Shown in pieces: positions 55,915-64,000 of a stretch of DNA of 64,000 bases. The stretch spans positions 16,403,168 to 16,467,167 of the forward strand of contig CM063246.1 of assembly GCA_032158295.1 (NCBI GenBank), read 5' to 3'. Source of the DNA: Pycnopodia helianthoides. Lineage: Eukaryota; Echinodermata; Asteroidea; Forcipulatida; Asteriidae. Below the pieces are notes generated by a model that saw only the letters and a list, made by a program, of their open reading frames with translations, searched no databases and was not told the origin of the DNA. The translations under genes and the position numbers were made by a program. Positions within the stretch are counted from its first letter, which is position 1. Each line of letters opens with the position of its first letter.

Positions 55915-58141
55915 CTGCAGTTCCCTGACTACAAGCTTGAAACAAGATGGATCACTGAGGGTGTGCCTTGATCCGAAGCGACTCAACCAAAGCCTTAAGA
56001 GATGCCCTCACAAAATTCCGATGGTGGAAGAGTTAAATCCAGCATTCTCGTGTGCACAATACTTCTTCAAGCTGGATGCGAAGGCTGGATACTGGGCGGT
56101 ACACCTGGAAGAAAAGTCCCAGGAGCTTACCACTTTCAGAACCCCATTTGGGAGATACTGTTTCCAATGCTTTCCATTTGGCCACTCCATCAGTCAACAG
56201 TGTATGGATAACATAATTGAGCAGGTACCAGGGTGTGTTGGAATAGCTGACAACATTGCTGTATATGGCAGAACCGAGGAAGAACACGATGCCAACCTCA
56301 TCAAGCTATTTGAAACAGTCAAGCGGGAAGGATTAGTGTTCAACAGCTCCAAGTGCTGCCTAAAAACCAAAGAAATTAACTTCCAGTGGCATTTGCCTCA
56401 AAAAGCCTATCTCCTGCACAGAAGAATTACTCAAACATAGAAAGAGAGACCCTAGCTTTAGTTTTCGGAATACTGAGGTTCCACAACTACCTTTTTGGAA
56501 AAGAGTTCACCGTCCATACTGACCACAAGCCGCTGGAGATGATTTGGAAGAAACCACTGGCCAGCGCACCACCGCAATTGCAGCGTCTGCTAATCAAAGT
56601 CCAAGGATACAACTTTGACGTGATCTACAAACCAGGGAGCACCATGATCCTGTCTGATGCCCATAGCAGATTGCCAAATCCCTGTAAGACTGATGACATA
56701 CCCCTCGATCGCCTTATCGGTTGTATGTACGTTGCAGATGGGCTGGACACCAAGCAAATAGATCTTGTCCACTTTGGGCAGACAAAGCAAGACCAACTGA
56801 AGACCGAAACCACTCGAGATCCGGTTCTGAGTACGCTATGCCAGGTGATCTACACTGGGTGGCCAGACACAATCCAAGAACTACCTCGCAACCTCCGTCC
56901 CTATTGGTCATACCGAGATGAATAAGGCATATCAAGTGGTATTGTCTTCAAAGGAAGACAAGTCATTATCCCAGAGTCACTCCACCAAGACATCCTGAAG
57001 CAACTACACGCAGGTCACATGGGTATAGACAAGACCAGACGTCTCGCCAGAGAGTCAGTACATGTATACTGGCCAAATATCAAACATCATATCGAAGACA
57101 TCGTGAAGGCGTGTACTTTCTGCCAAGAGACACAACCTAAACAGCAGAAGGAGCCACTGCAGCCTCACGACATACCGTCTATGCCATGGACAAAACTTGG
57201 CACCGATCTTTTTGAGATCAATGCAGAAGATTATCTACTGATTGTGGACTACCACTCTAAGTACCCGGTTGTCCACAGGCTAAACACCACCACTAGTGCG
57301 GCTGTAGCCAATCTGACCTCACGCACATTCAGCATGCTAGGGCACCTGCTGTGGTGATGTCGGACAACGGTCCACAATATGCTGGAAAACATATACATGT
57401 ACAGATATGTGCACCGCATGGGGAATACAGCATATCACATCATCACGGTATCCCCGCCCAAACGGTCTGGAAGAGCGCTCAGTGAGGACAGTCAAGTCTG
57501 TGATCAAGAAGTGCAAAGCATCTGGACAAAACATTGATATAGCTCTTCTTAACCTCCGAGCTACCCCAGTCGATAGTAAGCTCCCATCTCCAGCTGAAAT
57601 GATGTTTGGCAGACTGATCCGCACCACCTTGCCAAGTAAACATCCAGAAATCTGAAGACATCAGAGAACAACTGGAGACAAGACGCCTGAAGATGAAGAA
57701 AGACCATGACACTAAACACACTGGGAAGGACCTCCCCCCACTCCACATTGGTCAAAAAGTACGACTCCTTGACCACCCGAGTAATACCTGGATTCCTGGA
57801 GAAATCACAAATGTCTGCAAAGAACCAAGGTTGTACCAAGTTAGAACACCAAAAATGGCAACAAACTGCGACGCAATCGTTCACATTTTAGAGAGATGCC
57901 GTTTCAGACACCTCAAATGCCTACACAAAAACGTGTCAGATTTGCTGATGATCTACCATCTCTTACACCCACCAAGGAACAGTCAAATGCAGTAACAGAG
58001 AAACATAAGAATCATGATCGGAACACTCAGAGAAGTCAGAAAGTGGCAAACAACAAACCAACAGACACATCTCAGAGCACGACGAACAAAACTCGTTCCG
58101 GTCGCATAATCAGAAGACCAGACAGATATATTAACCACTGA
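55915..58141 (+). pseudogene. Gypsy pol remnant: RT, RNase H, integrase
   Basis: RT at about 55937-56390 (GSLRVCLDPKRLNQSL, FKLDAKAGYW, TTFRTPFGRYCF), with the catalytic ADD box reading ADN. RT then joins abruptly at about 56385 to the second half of RNase H (NYSNIERETLALVFGI, HTDHKPLEMIW); the thumb and early RNase H are missing. Integrase zinc region and core at 56960-57650 (H-H-C-C, GTDLFEIN, SDNGPQY, PRPNGLEERSVRT) is split by frameshifts. A basic tail ends at 58141. No working polyprotein. Confidence 0.9.
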
Positions 58142-58494
58142 CTTATATACATGTATAGTGTCCCCAACTAGTTAAGAAAACAATTTCTGAAATTTGTTCC
58201 ATTAAACATGCCAAGTTGTTAATGTTGATATGGTTATGATAGTTGTAACCAGGTGAATATTTTAGTTGAGATTTAGAAAAAGTGTGCCACAATAATTAGG
58301 ATTATTGTTACTTTGAGAATCGTTTTAGTGTTGCAACTGTTTTGATTGTTTACAAATGTTATGCCAGTTGAAAGTTATTCTCCACTACACTTACAGTTTT
58401 GCCACAAAGTCCATATTGTTAATGTAAATTCCAGATTCACTATTTGCTCATCAGTCAAGTTTGTCTGTAATTGTACTTTTCAAAAGGGGAGGGA

Positions 58495-58620
58495 TGTTGT
58501 ATTATTATGGGTCTACTTTGTGAGCGTATGTGCATGACTATTTACTACCACTATCTTGCTTGCTTCGTGGCTGATGTGATAATAAAAGCCTAAGTGCTGT
58601 CATAAGAATCCACTATCTAC
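58495..58620 (+). repeat. 3' LTR
   Basis: 126 bp, preceded directly by the polypurine tract. Also carries AATAAAAG. Confidence 0.88.
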
Positions 58621-59217
58621 GTTATCCAAATCTCTATCTGAGTCCATTCATAATCACAATTCAGCGACCAAAGCATCGATTCATTCCGCTGTCGGGCAGG
58701 GAGACAGAGGGGCCATAGGCATGTGTCCGGAGGCTAAACTGCTGGTGGCAGCACCAAGACCAGGAGACAAAGGCAGAGGAGGCATGCCTCTGGACTCAGG
58801 TTGGCTACCCTTCGATTTACTTACCCATTTAGCCACACCCTTACAGCATAAGGGCCGGCTACATGTTTACCATGCTTGGCAGAGGCATGATAGGTGTGCC
58901 AGCAGGGCCCAGTGTAGAGGTTTTTTACAGCAAAAAGAACCTAATGAATCATACCGGGCTGGGTCTCTGCTGGAGAAATGACAAGGAACCTACGCCGAGA
59001 CAAAATCTCACAGAAAAGAAGTCCATCCAAAACAAGCAGAAAAATAATACCACATAAGCCGCCGGTTAAAAAACCTGACACACCAACATAAAAGAGTCAG
59101 AAACTGACTTAGGAATCTGAACACAAACAATGTATCATGAAAATACAATATAATTGAACTAACAAACTAAAAATGGGAAGAAAAAAAACTAGACAAAAAT
59201 TCCAACTGCATAGCTGT
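58621..59217. other. Intron sequence after the LTR element
   Basis: 58680-58990 is richer in G+C than its surroundings and could be a retroelement fragment, but no motif is recognisable. Confidence 0.4.
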
Positions 59218-59221
59218 TTAA

Positions 59222-59613
59222 AGGCACAGTACACGTTTGGTAATGACTCTGAAAATTAATGGCAATAAAAACTTACTTGGTAAGAAGTACAGCAGCTTTG
59301 GGTAGTATAATTAATTTTTAGAAACTTTTAATTTCGAAGTACCACGGTTAAGGAAAACATATCACTTTTTATTCCCCAAAAATTTGAATCTCAGAAGCGT
59401 TTCTGGCAGAAACACTCCAACACTGTGTATTCATATGGGGAATATTCTTCCTGCGTGGAAATATTCGCTCCGGTTTTTCGGAGATATATCAAAAAACGTG
59501 ACCACCTTTCAAAGTGAAATTTTCACAGGTTAGTTTTATTGTATACATGTAACTACATTTATATAGGACTAACACAATCAGTAGGCTCCAATTACCAAAC
59601 GTATGCAGCACCT
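59222..59613. mobile_element. TTAA-flanked MITE next to exon 2
   Basis: TTAA at 59218-59221 and 59614-59617. AGGCACAGTACACGTTTGGT on the left is the imperfect inverse of ACCAAACGTATGCAGCACCT on the right. Confidence 0.9.
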
Positions 59614-59759
59614 TTAATACATTGTAGGTGTAGGCTCGTGAGGGTGCTGTTGTACATGCATGTGAAAAAAACAAGCTAGTGAGGCCTTCAGCCTAGGGAA
59701 TAATACAAATTTGTAGAAATTAGTAGGTAAGAAAGGTCCCAAAGTGGTAATAGCCTTAC

Positions 59760-59935
59760 CCCATGTGAATCATTGGTCCTTCTGGTCCAACCGGCAAACC
59801 ACTTGCAACAGCACAGATGCAGGAGACAAACTTCACGGCAAGTGTTTTCACATTAAAGATGTGTCTCACAAGTGTGCCATTTAGAAAGCCAATCAACTCC
59901 GGTAAACCTGAACCTGCTGCAGAGGGTCTTAGGAT
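59760..59935 (-). CDS. CLC exchanger exon 2: selectivity and gating motifs
   Basis: 176 nt, enters in phase 0 and leaves two bases of a codon. It carries GSGLPE, whose serine coordinates the central chloride in CLC proteins, and GPEGPMIH, whose glutamate (residue 79) is the external gating glutamate. Most animal CLCs have lysine where this one has proline before that glutamate. The acceptor is TTACAG and the donor GTAAGG. A 390-bp TTAA element ends about 140 bp from the donor. Confidence 0.95.
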
Positions 59936-60394
59936 CTGTAAGTTGTATGAAAATAAATGAACATGACGTCATCATTTTCACGAAGAGCCATATCTTTTAG
60001 TGACAAATTATTGATTGTTACACGAAGGGGCCTTTATCTCAATAAATGCATTTTGTGTTTTCACGAACAGCCATCGCCCCGAAAATGCATTGTAATACGT
60101 TGTAACAGAAGAGCGTAAAATGTAGGAAAAAAAATTGTTTTTCACGTTTCACGAACAGCCACCTATGTCGGTGTGCGCGTGATCACATGACACGCACGCC
60201 CCTTTCCTATGTAAAAATACGTTATCCAGTAGGTGTTTAAGTAGGTCATCTCACTTTTTAGTTTTCACGAAGAGACACGTATCTTTGACTAACTACTATG
60301 GCAATTAGCCAATATATCTAAAGAAATGAGTTAGTCATTGGAGAGGTTAAACTTATACAGAACCAGTGGGTTGCCAGTGTCATTGGCAGGGGCT
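59936..60394. repeat. Intron with repeated TTTTCACGAAGAGCCA motif
   Basis: Variants occur near 59980, 60058, 60145 and 60270 at irregular 80-125 bp spacing. Otherwise unrecognised. Confidence 0.55.
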
Positions 60395-60520
60395 CCACTG
60401 TTTAATCCGGAGGTCACAGGTTCAAGTCCCGCTCTAGTCAAATTTTCTTTGCTCCACCTAAAATTATTTAAAAATTTATCCAGTCAGTTTCCCTTGTGGT
60501 TTATTACTTGACGTTTAAAA
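60395..60520 (+). mobile_element. 5'-truncated tRNA-SINE copy
   Basis: Begins TTTAATCCGGAGGTCACAGG within the tRNA-like block and continues with box B, the GCTCTAGTCAAATTTTCTTT junction and the shared tail to TTATTACTTGACG. It lies about 80 bp from exon 1. Confidence 0.85.
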
Positions 60521-60598
60521 CAAATCAACAGTACAGTTGTTTACATTTTTTTTTAAACAATGGATACAACAACAACAAAAATTCTAAAATCATCTTAC

Positions 60599-60679
60599 CA
60601 CAACTATAGCACTTCCAAAGATAACCAATAGAAGACTGAAGCTCACTGCCCATAGCCATGCAACTGCTTTCCCGGAATG
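60599..60679 (-). CDS. CLC exchanger, first visible exon
   Basis: 81 nt, phase 0 to phase 0, residues 1-27 of the visible protein. It encodes a hydrophobic helix ending in VIFGSAIVV. The acceptor is a TTTTGCAG tract and the donor is GTAAGATG. It reads directly into ILRPSAAGSG of the next exon, which fits the helix before the selectivity loop. Exons for the N-terminal cytosolic part and first helices were not found between here and the piggyBac element at 61.5 kb and are probably further upstream. Confidence 0.88.
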
Positions 60680-61489
60680 CTGCAAAATAATTAAGGTTAG
60701 TTAGCATTATCATCAAATTATCACTGCTTGGGCTGGTACGAATATCCTTTTAAAATTTCACACCTCTTACACAATGTATGCTTATTGTCATACAATACAC
60801 AAGACTAGATGAGGAGATGCAAGTTCCTGAAGGCAGTTCATTTGAAAAAACATTATTTCTAATCTGTGTTTTCAGCTTATAACTTGCATTTGACTAACGT
60901 AATATTATTACATAAACACAAAACATTGACAGGATGAACAAAAACCCCACTTATATTTATGTTAAAAGTACTTAACAGGATGGAAAAATTCAATCCAAAC
61001 ACTTGCACTTGTAACTTAAAACCCTAAGAGTCCTTATTCCACCAAACTCCAACAGTTTGTTTTGTTGGGATGTGATGGTTTAGGTACTGTATACTATCGA
61101 TAAAGTGATGGAGTGTGATGGAATGGGTACTGTAGACTTGCAGTTACCCTGTTTGACTTTGATGGATTAGGTATGGTGAATTGCTAAGATGTGTCACTTG
61201 TTGGACTATGATGGAGTACTTTATTTATATTAGCCTGATTAGGGTTTTCAGGGCAAGGAGGAAGAATAAACAACTGATAAAGGCATGTGATGTGCATGTG
61301 GTGCATTGTTGACCCCATTGTTTCTTACAATGGCAGACCCAACCATTTAAGTGCGGGGATGACTAGTTTCTGTAAATTGAATATCACATGATTGATTGTA
61401 ATTTTAATAGCATTTTCATCATAATAATACTTCCTATTTAAATGGTAAGTATGTATTATGTAATTTTATGTAATAATTACCCTAACTAA
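60680..61489. other. Intron sequence with a weak GATGGA repeat
   Basis: 61060-61220 has GTGATGGAGTGTGATGGAAT-like degenerate repeats (GTGATGG, GGTACTGTA). No exon matching the CLC phase was found. Confidence 0.5.
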
Positions 61490-61564
61490 GACACCTAGGG
61501 CTATATGTGGCTGTTTCTTGAGGCTCATCCCCAGTCACACATTGACTAACCGTTAGTAGTCACC

Positions 61565-61765
61565 ATGACATCTAGAGAGGTAGAAAATCTTCAGTTTAGT
61601 CTGACAGTGGAAGAGAGAGACATGTTCATGGATTCAACTGCTATGAGAAGGACCCGGCAGGAGAAGAAAAATGAAGGAGAGGGAACAGGAGAGAAGAGAG
61701 GAGAAAGGGGAAAAGAAAGGGGAAAGGCAAGGCCCCCCTTCCCACCTCCGAAGACCCGGCAATGA
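61565..61765 (+). CDS. Small upstream ORF of the piggyBac element
   Basis: 66 codons, starting MTSREVENLQFS and turning very charged (EKRGERGKERGK). It ends in an ATGA overlap with the transposase start. It could be a 5' coding part displaced by a frameshift in a purine run, or simply an uORF; undecided. Confidence 0.35.
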   Translation: MTSREVENLQFSLTVEERDMFMDSTAMRRTRQEKKNEGEGTGEKRGERGKERGKARPPFPPPKTRQ

Positions 61766-63636
61766 CGGAGAGACTTCTTCAAGAAGAAAACAGCCGCTTG
61801 AGAGCAGCCATCAGATCGAGCATGCAAGATGCCGGCATGAGGATGGGCAGACCGTTCCGAGCCCTGGTGGAGACCTCAGAGAGCGAGGAGGAGGCTTTCG
61901 ACCAGGCTGTTGCCGAGGCAAGAGGCACTTCACCCTTCACCCTGGCTGCCGAATGTGGTGGGGAAGCGACAGACAGCTTTGAGGCCGAAGACAGCTCTCA
62001 GACAGGAGGGGACGAGGGAGGGGATTCCATGGAAGAGCCAGAGGCCGAAGACAGCTCTCAGACAGGAGGGGACGAGGGAGGGGATTCCATGGAAAAGCCA
62101 CCTACTTCTTCCAAGAAGAAGGAGAAGAAGAAGAAGAACAGAAAGCAAAAAAAGCAAACACCGGCCCCGGTTGATTCGGACAACGACCCTGATCCCCCCT
62201 CTGCCTACCAAAGGGACTATGCGCCAGATGACCAGGGTTGGACCCACCACCTGGAACACATCCACATCCATAACTTCAAGGGAAAACAGCCCAGGGGTCC
62301 AACTTTCGGGAAGAAATCTACACCGGTGAAATACTTCCTGAAGTTGTTTCCGGTGCTCCTCATGACATCCATCGTCAAATGGACCAACGAGAATCTGAAA
62401 GCCAGAAGACTGCCTCTCACTTCCCTACCAGAGGTAAAGGCATGGTTTGGGGTCCACATGCTCATGGGTCTTGTCCGGATAAACAACTATAAGGACTACT
62501 GGGCATCACATCTTGGACTTAGAAACACCATGATTACCAACACTATGAAACGGCACAGATTTGACACCATCAGTGAGCACTTGGCCTGTGCCGACCCTTC
62601 CAAGGACCCCGACCTAATTCGTGACAAGGCACGTCGATATTCCACCAAGATGAAGCATCCCCTTTACCCTTTACAGTCCCTGTGGGATAAGGTTCGCCAC
62701 GCCTGCTTGAAGCTCTACAATCCAGGCAGAGAAGTTACCATAGACGAGGCTATGATAAAATACCGAGGCTTCAAAGCAAGCGTTAGGAAATTCTTCATGC
62801 CTCTGAAACCGATCAGGGCTGGCTTCAAGATATACACGATTGCCGAGTCAGCCAGCGGGTACATCTTGAATTTCATGGTACATCCGCATGGTGATAGGCC
62901 TGCGAAGATGGGAGACATAGCAATGGCCTGTGCAAAACATCAGCTGAACGTCTACCACCACATCTTCACCGACAAGCTCTATACCTCAGTCAGCCTTGCA
63001 AGATCATTGCTTGCCAAGCGAACATATCTCACAGGGGCTGTAAAAGGCAACAGCAAAGGTCTGCCTGCAGATTTTTCAACGAAGCCGTCCAGCCTGAACC
63101 GTTTGAAGTTGAAGCCCCTAAATAAAGCTCCACGGGGAACCTTCTACACCAGACAAAATGGCCAGTTGACAGCCTTCGCTTGGAAAGACAGCCGAGTGAT
63201 GACCCTCCTCTCATCAGCGCACCAAGGCTGGAGGGATCCTGTGACCCACACCCTCAGACGTAGGTGTCCGGACCAGTCCACCAGCCGCCGCAAGATGAAG
63301 AATGTTGCGGCTCCTCCTCAGGCGGTGGACTACACCAAGTGTATGGGAGGAGTCGATCGTGGTGACCAGCTGCGATCCTACCATACTTGCGCCCGGAAAT
63401 TGCAGTTCTGGTGGCGAAACATCCTCTACTTCTTGGTTGATGTCGTCAGAGTCAACGCATGGCTTTGCTATAAGCACCACCATCCAGCCGGAGCCCACAG
63501 TGATGGCAGCGATAGTAGCGATAGTGGCAACATCAGGGAGGAGGACGAGAACAAGATGACCGACACCAAGTTCACCCTGGCTATAGCTACCAGTCTCGTT
63601 GACGGATACGCTAGAGGCGTGACTGCAAGACAATAG
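61762..63636 (+). CDS. piggyBac transposase, ORF ending at in-frame TAG
   Basis: 624 residues. An acidic N-terminal region contains a 20-residue exact-type repeat (AEDSSQTGGDEGGDS twice, encoded by a 60-bp tandem copy at 61981-62100), then a lysine-rich stretch that may be a nuclear signal. The catalytic core has D328 in VTIDEAMIKYRGF, D404 in IFTDKLYTS, D476 in FAWKDSRVMTLLS and D532 in MGGVDRGDQLRSY, the DDD(D) pattern of piggyBac. These cut and rejoin DNA at TTAA. The frame continues past the TAG at 63634-63636 into a cysteine-rich tail. Confidence 0.93.
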   Translation: MTERLLQEENSRLRAAIRSSMQDAGMRMGRPFRALVETSESEEEAFDQAVAEARGTSPFTLAAECGGEATDSFEAEDSSQTGGDEGGDSMEEPEAEDSSQTGGDEGGDSMEKPPTSSKKKEKKKKNRKQKKQTPAPVDSDNDPDPPSAYQRDYAPDDQGWTHHLEHIHIHNFKGKQPRGPTFGKKSTPVKYFLKLFPVLLMTSIVKWTNENLKARRLPLTSLPEVKAWFGVHMLMGLVRINNYKDYWASHLGLRNTMITNTMKRHRFDTISEHLACADPSKDPDLIRDKARRYSTKMKHPLYPLQSLWDKVRHACLKLYNPGREVTIDEAMIKYRGFKASVRKFFMPLKPIRAGFKIYTIAESASGYILNFMVHPHGDRPAKMGDIAMACAKHQLNVYHHIFTDKLYTSVSLARSLLAKRTYLTGAVKGNSKGLPADFSTKPSSLNRLKLKPLNKAPRGTFYTRQNGQLTAFAWKDSRVMTLLSSAHQGWRDPVTHTLRRRCPDQSTSRRKMKNVAAPPQAVDYTKCMGGVDRGDQLRSYHTCARKLQFWWRNILYFLVDVVRVNAWLCYKHHHPAGAHSDGSDSSDSGNIREEDENKMTDTKFTLAIATSLVDGYARGVTARQ

Positions 63637-63870
63637 TCAAGCGCACAACCGGTCCCGGCACACAACATCAGGGGCCACTTCTCGGACAAGATGCCAGGAA
63701 GACATGCACGCTACTGCAAATACTGTCGGCAGAAAAACAAGGTGACGAAGTCCGGCAAGCCCAAGACTACCAGACGAGGCTGCCCAGTGTGTGGAGTGAA
63801 CCTGTGCCCGGGGCAGTGCTTCATAAAATACCACCAGGCTAGCGAAGACACCACCACTGCTACCGAGTAG
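63637..63870 (+). pseudogene. piggyBac cysteine-rich C-terminal domain behind the TAG
   Basis: Same frame as the transposase and open to TAG at 63868-63870. It contains RHARYCKYCRQKN and GCPVCGVNLCPGQCF then IKYH, the zinc-binding tail with which piggyBac transposases bind their ends. Conservation of the frame shows the TAG is recent or bypassed. Counted as one gene of 701 sense/stop codons with the upstream ORF. Confidence 0.85.
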
Positions 63871-64000
63871 AAGAAAACAGCCAATCTCCTCGAAGTCTTC
63901 TTCATTCCCCACCAAAAAAAAAAAAAAAAAAAATCAAAATTCAAAAAAGGGCAGTGATGTTCAATTGTTATGTGAAACAGCCACTGTTTAGTCGCTGAAT

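Larger units (their letters stand above)
55783..58620 (+). mobile_element. Gypsy-type LTR retrotransposon with very short LTRs, gag deleted
   Basis: Direct repeats at 55783-55909 and 58495-58620 begin TGTTGTATTATTATGGG. A purine tract AAAAGGGGAGGGA lies directly before the right repeat, the expected second-strand primer. Coding starts in RT within 30 bp of the left LTR, so the primer site, gag and protease are gone. Pol order is RT, RNase H, integrase, as in Ty3/Gypsy elements. No target duplication was seen. Confidence 0.9.
2325..60679 (-). other. Gene span: CLC-family Cl-/H+ exchanger, 3' fourteen coding exons
   Basis: Fourteen exons encode 720 residues plus a stop and lack the N-terminus. 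All junctions keep frame and carry AG acceptors; thirteen of the fourteen exons end at a splice donor, twelve of them GT and one GC. In window numbering the protein shows GSGLPE (about residues 34-39), GPEGPMIH with the external gating glutamate at 79, an LLFAMEEV stretch whose second glutamate (146) matches the internal proton glutamate of CLC exchangers, a GLVVP version of the GxFxP motif (392-396), and two CBS domains (about 520-605 and 640-700). From family knowledge, Ser in GSG goes with chloride selectivity and both glutamates go with 2Cl-/H+ antiport, usually in endosomes or lysosomes. Closest to the CLC-6/CLC-7 side by eye, but the exact orthologue is unsure. The gene covers about 58 kb of this window because its introns are full of transposons. 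Confidence 0.93.
61490..64000 (+). mobile_element. piggyBac-superfamily transposon, right end outside window
   Basis: A transposase ORF lies between inverted GTGGCTGTTTC at about 61512-61522 and its complement at about 63973-63983. The left edge is probably near ACCCTAACTAAGACACC (61480s). An A-run of about 20 bases at 63913-63933 precedes the right end. The terminal base pairs and right TTAA cannot be seen. Confidence 0.8.

Noticed and set aside
61565..61765. Upstream piggyBac ORF as a second functional protein
   Set aside because: Short, compositionally biased and in another frame; no homology recognised. Kept only as a low-confidence entry.

Overview
This is animal nuclear DNA: large introns with canonical splice sites, dense nested transposons, microsatellites and tRNA-derived SINEs. 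The repeat mix suggests a marine invertebrate, most likely a deuterostome such as an echinoderm. That mix includes TTAA-flanked short inverted-repeat elements, DIRS-type tyrosine-recombinase retroelements, a restriction-like-endonuclease non-LTR element in TAA repeats, and CR1/L2-like LINE debris. The phylum is an inference from repeat style, not proven.

The only cellular gene I can support is a CLC-family chloride/proton exchanger on the minus strand. Fourteen coding exons lie between 60679 and 2325 and keep reading frame through every junction (2163 nt, 720 residues plus stop). They cover the selectivity motif, gating glutamate, proton glutamate, both CBS domains and the stop codon. The N-terminal exons lie beyond the right edge of the part I could assign. 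Coding sequence is under 4% of the gene span. One intron uses a GC donor.

Layout. 1-2324: 3' flank, with a 120-135 bp tandem repeat and an inverted transposon fragment. 2325-15340: exons 14 to 11 (numbered from the first visible), with introns holding TTAA elements, a decayed transposon of an abundant unannotated family, and a decayed DIRS element split by a 1.6 kb DNA transposon that itself holds a palindromic MITE. 15341-24396: LINE debris, an apparently intact 1137-residue restriction-like-endonuclease non-LTR element inside a TAA array, two truncated copies stacked behind it, and an array of tRNA-like SINE units (one inverted, four direct, 317 bp period). 24397-29829: exons 10 to 8. 29830-42505: a broken SINE array, a LINE with endonuclease remains, a 0.95 kb tandem duplication, a hairpin minisatellite, and an internally deleted DIRS element with both inverted ends and its internal complementary region. 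42506-49062: exons 7 to 3. 49063-59759: a LINE split by a hAT-type element with an 8-bp target duplication, another DIRS remnant, and a Gypsy-type LTR element with 127-bp LTRs. 59760-60679: exons 2 and 1. 61490-64000: a piggyBac element whose long ORF is cut from its cysteine-rich tail by one in-frame TAG; the right end of the element is outside the window.

No rRNA, CRISPR, prokaryotic operon or viral genome was seen. The interest lies in the host exchanger gene and in the layered transposon history in its introns.
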